Below are positions 1 to 5,589 of a stretch of DNA of 5,589 bases, one piece after another. The DNA is from Prevotellaceae bacterium UBA1786 (GTDB lineage: Bacteria; Bacteroidota; Bacteroidia; Bacteroidales; Bacteroidaceae): contig DCGE01000144.1 of NCBI GenBank assembly GCA_002314525.1, forward strand, positions 1 to 5,589, read 5' to 3'. The notes below the pieces were generated by a model. It was not told the DNA's origin and searched no databases. It saw only the letters and a list, made by a program, of their open reading frames with translations. Every line of letters begins with the position of its first letter. Position 1 is the stretch's first letter. A program made the translations under genes and the position numbers.

Positions 1-2287
1 GACCAATCCAGATGTCCTTTACGATTGAGTTGTTTGGAACCCATTCCCTGTCGGAACGTAACAGACAGTATGAAATACCCAAGTCGACACGTCTGTATGC
101 AGGGAAACGGAATGGCTTGTCCTCAATGGCTCTTGATGGTGCACCGAACGGCAGACCGCTGGCGTAATGTCCTTTTATACTGGCCTTCCATCGGTCAGTC
201 CCTGGAAAGTAGTCGGAGAAGAATATACCGAAGTTCAGCCGCTGGTCGGTAGGACGCGGACTCCACGTGCCGTTGATCTTCTCTTCCGTCTTCATAAGAC
301 CGAAACTGATCCACGAATCAGTGCCGGGAACGAATTCTCCGTATATCTTCATATCAAGTCCGAGTGCATAGCCCTCTGCACAGTTCTCGCCGGCATAGAT
401 TACCCTTACGTTATCGACCTTGTACGGGACGAGGTTGGAGAGGACCTTATAGTATAGTTCTGCAGTTGCCTTGAACGGGCGGCTGTTCATTTTGAACTTG
501 TATTCTCCGCCTAAGACAAAGTGTACAGACCTCTGAGATTTGATGTTCTTGTTGAGTCTTACTGTTGAATTTCCGTCAACTATGACTGTGTCCTTCAGTT
601 CTTTGTAGAACGGGGCTTGATAGTACAGTCCTGTTGAGAACCGAAATACCAGATCCTCGTTCTTTGCCGGGATGAACGCCAGCGATACTCTTGGTGAGAA
701 TAGAGTCTCGGAGTTATAGTCCCAGTGTGAGAGTCGAGCCCCATAATTTACTATCATTTCGCCTTCAGGAAACATCTTCATCCATTTGTCTTGTACGTAA
801 GCCTCATACCTATTGCTTGAAAGAGAGTTGTCTGAAGACATGTTATAGACCAAATCCAGTCGTTCTGAATTGTGTGGCAGTGAATAACCGGCAGAGTCAC
901 GCATCTCCCATTCACGCATAGTCTCATCAATAACCTCGTTTTTCATGAGCAATCCGTAGTTGATATCGTGGCCTGTGAAACGGCTTCTGCCAGAGAGTCC
1001 TATGGACTTTACGGTAGCTGTGAGTCTGTTGCGGGCGTGCTGCTTGTACGTTCCGATTCCGAGAGCATTGGCTTCGTCGTAGCCATCGGCTGTCAGCCAG
1101 TATTCACCTTGTATGTCGAAGGTCTCGCTCTCCTTCGTCTGGAAGGCCGAGACATTCAGGGAGAGACTGTTCATGTCGTTGAACTTATGAGTGAGCGACA
1201 GCGAGCCGAACACCGTCTGGAACTTGTCTTCTTCCGTTCCGTCAAAGAACACTTTGAATGTTTTCACATCCTTCTGAGTGCCGAACTTTGTCTCGCGGTT
1301 CTGTGGCGTGAAATTGTAATCGTTGCGGGCTATGTTACCTATGAGGTCGACAGTCCATCTCTGGTTGGGACTCCATGAAAGATATGTCTGGTAGCGTAAG
1401 TCTTTCGGTTCGTATTCTCCTTTTGTATCCATTGTGCCAAGGAGGTTCTTCATAGTCTTGTAACGGAAGGCATTGGTCCAGCTGACCTTCTGATTGCCTA
1501 ATCCTACGTAGGCACTTGCTCCAAGTAAACTCGCACTTACCGATGACTCGAACTTCTGTACCTTCTTGTATGTGATGTCAAGAACCGATGACATCTTGTC
1601 ACCGTATTTTGCTTCGAATCCACCTGCTGAGAAACCTATCTTCTCAACCATGTCGGGGTTGATGATGGAGAGTCCTTCCTGCTGACCGGAACGGATGAGC
1701 AGAGGACGATAGACTTCCGTGCCGTTGAGATATACACTGTTTTCGTCGAACGAGCCTCCTCTTACATTGTACTGGTTCGATAGTTCGCTATGGGTGCTCA
1801 CTCCGGCCTGAGTAGCAATTATCTGTTCCACTCCCTGTCCTGATGCATTACCCATGTGTTTCGTATCGTTCATGTTGATATCCGACATGGTGTTGGTCTG
1901 TCTGCGTATTTCCTTGACCTCAACTTCCTGCAGCTCAATTCCAAGTTTCGGAAGCATGACGTCAATCCTGACTGTGTCGGTAGGATTTTTCAGCACACGT
2001 TTCCTTGTCTGGTAGCCCAGTGTCTGGAACACCACAACGAGTGAGTCGGTTGATTTGCATGTAAGCGAATATCGTCCTTTCAGGTCGGCGTATGTATTGA
2101 CCAACTGCCCCTCAACTGTCACCAGTGCCAGTTCAAGTGGGGCTTTAGTATCATCGGTGACGGTTCCCTTGATAGTCACCTGCTGAGCTTGTGTTCCTTC
2201 GGAATACAAGATACATAACACCAACAAGCACGCAAACCTTTTTGCATGCCTGAGGGTAGGAGAGAGTATATTTCCTTTTACCATCAT
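1..2287 (-). CDS. TonB-dependent outer-membrane receptor with CarboxypepD_reg-like N-domain (3' end beyond window)
   Basis: This is a TonB-gated outer-membrane transporter; its substrate cannot be told from the sequence. The frame is open from ATG at 2287 to the left edge (762 codons). An ATG at 2284 is the next codon and equally possible. Residues 1-34 form a signal peptide: basic KR at 16-17, hydrophobic FACLLVLCILY, and likely cleavage at TQA|QQ. Residues ~37-115 resemble the CarboxypepD_reg-like domain (IKGTVTD, then DLKGRYSL and FQTLGYQ). LQEVEVKE at 119-126 occupies the TonB-box-like position. The plug domain covers ~130-240, with YNVRGGSFDEN at 173-183, VYLNGTEVYRP at 185-195 and FEAKYGDKMSSVLDI at 224-238. 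The rest is an aromatic-rich barrel with YQAPFYKEL at 556-564. The last visible motif, RRVDLGISY near 732-740, is typical of the closing strands, so I infer only some 40-50 residues are missing. It is shorter than most SusC proteins, and whether a SusD follows cannot be seen. No clear promoter precedes it. Confidence 0.93.
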   Translation of the reverse strand, partial: MMVKGNILSPTLRHAKRFACLLVLCILYSEGTQAQQVTIKGTVTDDTKAPLELALVTVEGQLVNTYADLKGRYSLTCKSTDSLVVVFQTLGYQTRKRVLKNPTDTVRIDVMLPKLGIELQEVEVKEIRRQTNTMSDINMNDTKHMGNASGQGVEQIIATQAGVSTHSELSNQYNVRGGSFDENSVYLNGTEVYRPLLIRSGQQEGLSIINPDMVEKIGFSAGGFEAKYGDKMSSVLDITYKKVQKFESSVSASLLGASAYVGLGNQKVSWTNAFRYKTMKNLLGTMDTKGEYEPKDLRYQTYLSWSPNQRWTVDLIGNIARNDYNFTPQNRETKFGTQKDVKTFKVFFDGTEEDKFQTVFGSLSLTHKFNDMNSLSLNVSAFQTKESETFDIQGEYWLTADGYDEANALGIGTYKQHARNRLTATVKSIGLSGRSRFTGHDINYGLLMKNEVIDETMREWEMRDSAGYSLPHNSERLDLVYNMSSDNSLSSNRYEAYVQDKWMKMFPEGEMIVNYGARLSHWDYNSETLFSPRVSLAFIPAKNEDLVFRFSTGLYYQAPFYKELKDTVIVDGNSTVRLNKNIKSQRSVHFVLGGEYKFKMNSRPFKATAELYYKVLSNLVPYKVDNVRVIYAGENCAEGYALGLDMKIYGEFVPGTDSWISFGLMKTEEKINGTWSPRPTDQRLNFGIFFSDYFPGTDRWKASIKGHYASGLPFGAPSRAIEDKPFRFPAYRRVDLGISYCLLRSDREWVPNNSIVKDIWIG

Positions 2288-2330
2288 ATAAATAACGGAA
2301 ATATCTTCAGTTTATTATATTTCACATCAT

Positions 2331-2369
2331 AAAAAATAAGGTGGCTCTTGTTTATGGAACCACCTTATT
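2331..2369 (-). terminator. Intrinsic terminator downstream of ppiD
   Basis: Read on the minus strand, a perfect 10-bp stem (AATAAGGTGG at 2369-2360 pairing with CCACCTTATT at 2344-2335) encloses a 15-nt loop. It is followed at once by more T residues, giving a run of six T from 2336 to 2331. It begins 25 bp after the ppiD stop and lies before the receptor start at 2287. It should therefore end the ppiD transcript and separate it from the receptor gene. The plus-strand side lacks a comparable T run, so it is likely one-directional. Confidence 0.88.
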
Positions 2370-2393
2370 ATATTATATTAGGATAATGTTCAA

Positions 2394-4538
2394 TTAAAAG
2401 AACTTGTATCTGTTGTCCTTGACGTCAGCCTTGAGGTAGAGAGTGTTGATTACATTGTTGATGGCATAGCGCATCAGTGTGTTTGATACGTTAGCCTTCT
2501 CAGCCTTTTCGTCGAACTTCTGACCGGCAGACTTCTTGTCGAGTACCTGAACCATGAATACGCCGTTCACACCCTTGGCAGCGTTACTTACCTGGCCCTT
2601 AGCGGTTTTTGTAGCAAGAGCACCGACGATTGGTTCCTGTGAACCAGTTGCCATTACGTATGGAGCAGCATTGAATGTAACTGCCTGGAGTGTGTCAACA
2701 GAAGCACCCTTGATAGCCTGAACAGCGCTGAGAGACTTGGTGTCCTTCAACTGAGAAAGAATCTTCTCAGCCTTCTTGTCAGCAAGAACCTGCTGCTTGA
2801 GAGCTTCGTTCAACTTTTCAACTGAGCGGTAACCAGCAGGGTTTACGTCAGTGAGAGCAGCAACGAGAAGATGATCGTTGTCACCACATTCATAGAGAGG
2901 AGATACTTCACCTACTTCAGCTTCGTCGAAAGCCCATTTGAGAGCATCGCGAGTACCGTGGATATTGGCAATGCCGTGAGCTGAACTTACGAGGTCTTTG
3001 CTTTCAAGTACCTGATAGCCTTCCTTTGCAGCGTTTGCCTCGATTGATTCGAGAGTCTTGTTGGCTGCGAGGAATGAACTGAACTTATTGTATTCGCTGC
3101 TGTAGGTCTCTTCAGAGAAACGGTTCTCCTTGACTACGCTTGCAACGTTGTACTTAGTGATAGGGTTCTTTGTGTCGAGAACCTGAAGTATGATGATGCT
3201 ACCGTTGGCGAGTTTAACCTGCTTTGTGGTTCCGGCAGGAGTGTTGTAGATTGAACTGATGAACAGAGCATTGTCGGCATCAACTGAGCTTCTCTCGTAG
3301 TCAGCGGTTGCTACCCATGAAGAGTCACCAACCTGACCGTATGTCTTTGCAATTTCCTTGAAGTCGCCACCTGCAACGATTGCGTTGAGGATACTGTCGG
3401 CTTTTTCCTGAGTCTTGGCTACATCGTCAGTACCTACACCGATCTGGCGGAAGAGAACTGAGTCAGCCTGAAGAGTCTTTTCGAGGACCTTGAAAGTATA
3501 GTAGCAATTTGTTGCAATGTCGAAAGTGGCAGGAACAGTCTGACCAACAGCTGTGGAATCAAGTACATCTGCAATCATTGCTGGGAATGCATCCTTGCTC
3601 TTCAGAATGTTTGAATAAGTGAGGAGTGATGCAGCCTGACGAACTACGTTGCCTGCGCTTTCATTGTCAGCAGCAGCTTCAAGTTTATTCTGAGACTCCT
3701 TCAGTGATGCAAGAGAAGCAGCCTTGTCCTTGTCGCTTGGAACTACTGAAACTGAGATGTACTTCAGGTCGCGAGTCTCAACGCTCTGCTTGTATGCTTC
3801 CTTATGTTCTTCGTACTTAGCTTTGAGTTCAGCATCGGAAACCTCGATTTCCTTGTCATCGATGCTTGTGAAAGGAACTGCAGCAACGAGAACATCGTTC
3901 TGCTGGTTCTGAGCATCGAAATACATCTTGGTTTCTACACTGTTTGCTGTGAGAGCCTTTGACATGAGAACCTGATACTTCTGAGTGTAGAGGTCGTCAC
4001 GGATAGTGCGCTGAGCAAAGAGATAGTACTTGTAAATCTTTTGATATACATCAGGGATTTCCTGATTAGCTTCCTTCATTGTCTGGTAGCTGGTAAGGAA
4101 CTGCTGAACAGCTGCGAAGTCGTATCTGCCGTCCTGACCCATGAATGCAGGAATCTGGAGCATACGGTTTGCACCGCTCTGAAGAATCTGAGCCACTTCG
4201 TCGTCAGTTACCTGAATACCGAGTTCCTGACATTCTTTCTGGATAAGTTTGTTCTGAACGTAAGTCTGCCATACTTCGTCCTTGATGCGGTTCTGCTGAT
4301 CCTCGCCTGAAGACTGCTGGCCTACGATGTCGTAGTAGTTTGTAAGGTCGTTAACCAACTCGTTGTAGTCCTGGATTGATAGAGCTTCACCCTGAACTTC
4401 ACCTACCTGCTGCTTAGACTGGTTCATCAGTCCTTCACAACCCTTAAACAAGTCTCCTGCTACGAAGCAGAACAATGCCACTGCGATGATTCCTACAAGC
4501 AGTGGACCATGAGATCTGATCTTTGATAATGTTGCCAT
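2394..4538 (-). CDS. ppiD: PpiD-like membrane-anchored periplasmic peptidyl-prolyl isomerase / chaperone (SurA_N + parvulin-like repeats)
   Basis: PpiD-family proteins are tethered to the inner membrane by one N-terminal helix and act in the periplasm near the Sec translocon, helping newly exported proteins fold. This one is complete: 714 residues, ATG at 4538, TAA at 2394-2396. MATLSKIRSHGPL is a short cytosolic start. Residues ~11-29 (GPLLVGIIAVALFCFVAGD) are the membrane anchor with no cleavage site. Residues ~40-215 form a helical SurA_N-like chaperone domain, including VWQTYVQNKLIQKECQELGI at 89-108 and TDDEV at 111-115. The parvulin-like unit is ~358-456, with DSILNAIVAGGDFKEIAKTYG at 381-401 and NGSIIILQVLD at 445-455. 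Similar units appear before and after it at about 105-residue intervals. The usual active-site RHI reads RQI (364-366), and no GGDLG-like motif is visible, so isomerase activity is doubtful. The length is close to what I expect for Bacteroidetes homologues; E. coli PpiD is about 620 residues. It is transcribed alone as far as can be seen, with a promoter upstream and a terminator downstream. Confidence 0.92.
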   Translation of the reverse strand: MATLSKIRSHGPLLVGIIAVALFCFVAGDLFKGCEGLMNQSKQQVGEVQGEALSIQDYNELVNDLTNYYDIVGQQSSGEDQQNRIKDEVWQTYVQNKLIQKECQELGIQVTDDEVAQILQSGANRMLQIPAFMGQDGRYDFAAVQQFLTSYQTMKEANQEIPDVYQKIYKYYLFAQRTIRDDLYTQKYQVLMSKALTANSVETKMYFDAQNQQNDVLVAAVPFTSIDDKEIEVSDAELKAKYEEHKEAYKQSVETRDLKYISVSVVPSDKDKAASLASLKESQNKLEAAADNESAGNVVRQAASLLTYSNILKSKDAFPAMIADVLDSTAVGQTVPATFDIATNCYYTFKVLEKTLQADSVLFRQIGVGTDDVAKTQEKADSILNAIVAGGDFKEIAKTYGQVGDSSWVATADYERSSVDADNALFISSIYNTPAGTTKQVKLANGSIIILQVLDTKNPITKYNVASVVKENRFSEETYSSEYNKFSSFLAANKTLESIEANAAKEGYQVLESKDLVSSAHGIANIHGTRDALKWAFDEAEVGEVSPLYECGDNDHLLVAALTDVNPAGYRSVEKLNEALKQQVLADKKAEKILSQLKDTKSLSAVQAIKGASVDTLQAVTFNAAPYVMATGSQEPIVGALATKTAKGQVSNAAKGVNGVFMVQVLDKKSAGQKFDEKAEKANVSNTLMRYAINNVINTLYLKADVKDNRYKFF

Positions 4539-4587
4539 TTCTTTGTTTTATTATTATTGTTTTTGAATTATATGCCCATTAAGCGTA

Positions 4588-4621
4588 CAAAGGTAACACT
4601 TTTTTTCCAAACACACACAAA
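4588..4621 (-). promoter_or_regulatory. Bacteroidetes-type promoter for ppiD
   Basis: On the minus strand, TACCTTTG (4595-4588) matches the Bacteroidetes -7 consensus TAnnTTTG exactly. A TTTG at 4621-4618 could be the -33 element, but the spacing of 22 nt is slightly longer than the usual ~20. Transcription would start near 4580, giving a leader of about 40 nt before the ATG at 4538. That leader is A-rich (AAAACAATAATAATAAAAC) and has no Shine-Dalgarno, as is common in this phylum. The match is to a short consensus and has no experimental support. Confidence 0.6.
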
Positions 4622-4752
4622 GAACAGAGAAAAAAATGCCTCAATATGCTATTTTTCTACCTTATTTTATTATATGACGCATTTGTGGAGTCTTTCATAT
4701 CAGCGTGAGTTCTGGCTTTGATGCTCTTGATTCGTGTTAGATTTCTTGAATT

Positions 4753-4822
4753 TCGGAAACAATCTTCCGACAACGCACCCTCAGTCTGCCGCAACCGCCT
4801 TTGGCACGGCTCTCGCAGTACT
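4753..4822. other. GC-rich palindromic island in the ppiD-htrA intergenic region
   Basis: About 70 bp of roughly 59% G+C sits inside a strongly A/T-rich intergenic region. It contains a perfect 6-bp hairpin, TCGGAA at 4753-4758 and TTCCGA at 4765-4770 with a 6-nt loop. It also has a nested set further right: CTGC 4786-4789 with GCAG 4815-4818, GCCG 4788-4791 with CGGC 4807-4810, and GCC 4797-4799 with GGC 4803-4805; not all can form at once. It could be a dispersed REP-like repeat, a structured RNA or gene debris; the sequence alone does not decide. Short frames cross it on both strands, and none is convincing as a gene. Confidence 0.4.
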
Positions 4823-4878
4823 CAAGTTTTATCTGACAGCAATACATATGATTATTTTTCGTTGCCTGGCTGTTTTAC

Positions 4879-4959
4879 TTGTGATTTGATTAAGTGAAAT
4901 GTGTAGGTTTGTGAGGTTTTGTTAAAGTGTGGGTGGTTTGTAGATTTTTTTTGTAAAAT
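4879..4959 (+). other. Cytosine-free G/T-rich tract upstream of htrA
   Basis: There is no C on the plus strand for 81 consecutive bases (4879-4959), and C stays rare up to about 5030. The tract contains several TTTG words, including TAGGTTTG at 4904-4911, which fits the -7 consensus but has no TTTG at a good distance upstream. No gene or RNA family is recognised here. It most likely belongs to the extended regulatory region of htrA. Confidence 0.45.
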
Positions 4960-4961
4960 CG

Positions 4962-4993
4962 TTTGCTTAATTTTAAACCTTGAAGTAATTTTG
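4962..4993 (+). promoter_or_regulatory. Upstream (distal) Bacteroidetes-type promoter toward htrA
   Basis: TTTG at 4962-4965 and TAATTTTG at 4986-4993 match both Bacteroidetes sigma-factor elements (TTTG and TAnnTTTG) with a 20-nt spacer, the expected distance. A transcript starting near 5000 would have a leader of about 110 nt before htrA. T/G-rich sequence raises the chance of accidental matches, so this is a candidate only. Confidence 0.5.
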
Positions 4994-5040
4994 GTATCAG
5001 TTTTGTAAGTTGTGAGTATAGAGTAGAGGACTGACAAATG

Positions 5041-5070
5041 TTTGAGGGCTGGTGAAATCCAGTAACTTTG
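5041..5070 (+). promoter_or_regulatory. Proximal Bacteroidetes-type promoter for htrA
   Basis: TTTG at 5041-5044 and TAACTTTG at 5063-5070 are separated by 18 nt, slightly under the usual spacing. The -7 element is an exact TAnnTTTG match. Transcription would begin around 5075-5080 and give a short A/T-rich leader of about 35 nt, which is typical for the phylum. Its position makes it the best candidate for the main htrA promoter. Confidence 0.55.
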
Positions 5071-5110
5071 GAAAAGTGATATGTAATTCATTAATATAAT
5101 AAACAAAATT

Positions 5111-5589
5111 ATGGGACAAACAATGAAAAGATTTTATGGAACACTTGTTGCAATAGCCCTGGTTTCAGGTCTGACAGGTGCTTTTGCATTCTCTTTTGCT
5201 GAAAAGGCAATCGGTGACGGAAACGAGATGACTGAAGGTGGACAGGCTGGCGGCTTGTTTCAGGTTGCTCAGTCGAACTCAACTCCTGAACAACACATAG
5301 ACCTCACGGGTGCTGCTGAGAAGGGCTGTGCTGCCGTTGTATATATTAAGGTGACAATTGGCGGTCGTACTCAGACCATTGAATATTACGACCCATTTGA
5401 TGACTTCTTCGGTGATTTCTTCGGTCGTGGAAATGGCGGAGGTCGTCAGCGTCGTCAGGTTGAGACTCCGAAGAGTCAGGGAGCTGGTTCAGGAGTACTC
5501 ATCTCAGAAGACGGCTATATCGTGACAAACAACCATGTGGTTGAGAATGCTACGGAAATCAACGTGACTCTCAATGACAGCCGAGAGTT
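5111..5589 (+). CDS. htrA: HtrA/DegP-family periplasmic serine protease (N-terminal part, runs off right edge)
   Basis: HtrA/DegP proteins are trypsin-like serine endopeptidases with PDZ domains. They degrade or hold misfolded envelope proteins in the periplasm. The frame is open from 5111 to the window end (159 codons). An in-frame stop at 5084-5086 bounds it upstream. ATG at 5111 gives MGQTMKRFYG; the in-frame ATG at 5123 gives a more classical MKRFYG signal start, and I cannot decide between them. Residues ~11-29 are hydrophobic, ending in AFAFSFA, so this is either a cleavable signal peptide or an anchor. The protease domain begins near 65 (AAVVYIKV at 74-81). An insertion at ~84-122 rich in D, F, G and R (DPFDDFFGDFFGRG at 94-107, then GGGRQRRQ) sits where DegP has its LA loop and lacks cysteines. 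AGSGVLISEDGYIVTNNHVV at 125-144 holds the catalytic His142. The catalytic Asp and Ser and the PDZ domains lie outside the window. It is divergent from ppiD. Confidence 0.93.
   Translation, partial: MGQTMKRFYGTLVAIALVSGLTGAFAFSFAEKAIGDGNEMTEGGQAGGLFQVAQSNSTPEQHIDLTGAAEKGCAAVVYIKVTIGGRTQTIEYYDPFDDFFGDFFGRGNGGGRQRRQVETPKSQGAGSGVLISEDGYIVTNNHVVENATEINVTLNDSRE

Noticed and set aside
94..107. Possible SusC/SusD nutrient-uptake locus on the left side
   Set aside because: The receptor shares the N-terminal extension and plug style of SusC, but its expected length is near 800 residues rather than about 1000, and no SusD, regulator or glycan enzyme is visible in the window.
167..457. 96-codon open frame on the plus strand
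   Set aside because: It is antisense to the C-terminal barrel of the receptor and is a shadow of that coding sequence.
968..1378. 136-codon open frame on the plus strand
   Set aside because: It lies entirely antisense to the barrel region of the TonB-dependent receptor, whose frame is continuous and matches a known family. The antisense product resembles nothing.
2288..2330. Promoter for the TonB-dependent receptor
   Set aside because: The gene should need its own promoter after the ppiD terminator, but no TAnnTTTG element with an upstream TTTG is present here on the minus strand; TATTTCCG is the nearest and is too weak to annotate.
4041..4310. 89-codon plus-strand frame inside ppiD, hydrophobic in places
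   Set aside because: It is antisense to the SurA_N-like domain of PpiD; hydrophobic residues arise from complementing codons of a Gln/Glu/Lys-rich helical region.
4852..5106. 84-codon open frame on the minus strand in the ppiD-htrA intergenic region
   Set aside because: It overlaps the promoter-like elements of htrA and ends just before the GC-rich island. Its Lys/Thr/Ile/Ser-rich product simply reflects the C-poor, T/G-rich plus strand. No domain, signal or ribosome site is seen.

Overview
The window looks like ordinary chromosomal DNA from the Bacteroidales, most likely Prevotella or a close relative. Four things suggest this: an outer-membrane receptor with the Bacteroidetes-type N-terminal carboxypeptidase-regulatory-like extension, a Bacteroidetes-style PpiD, promoter-like TTTG / TAnnTTTG element pairs, and start codons preceded by A/T-rich leader rather than a clear Shine-Dalgarno sequence. 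The genus is an inference from general look, not a marker gene.

Layout. Positions 1-2287 (minus strand) carry most of a TonB-dependent outer-membrane receptor whose C-terminus lies beyond the left edge. A 106-bp gap at 2288-2393 holds a strong intrinsic terminator for the next gene. Positions 2394-4538 (minus) carry a complete 714-residue PpiD-like, membrane-anchored periplasmic folding factor. A 572-bp divergent intergenic region (4539-5110) holds a promoter for ppiD, a GC-rich palindromic island, an 81-bp cytosine-free tract, and at least two promoter-like sites firing toward the right. From 5111 to the right edge (plus) is the first part of an HtrA/DegP-family periplasmic serine protease, cut just after the catalytic histidine.

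How they fit together. PpiD and HtrA/DegP are both cell-envelope proteostasis factors: one assists proteins leaving the Sec translocon, the other degrades or chaperones misfolded periplasmic and outer-membrane proteins. They sit head to head and could share control. The receptor is the kind of outer-membrane client such factors serve, but it is separated from ppiD by a terminator, so there is no sign of a three-gene operon.

I found no mobile element, CRISPR array, tRNA or rRNA, and no evidence of a new multi-gene system. The items most worth a second look are the regular ~105-residue repeat architecture of PpiD, with apparently degenerate parvulin active sites, and the unusual composition of the ppiD-htrA intergenic region.
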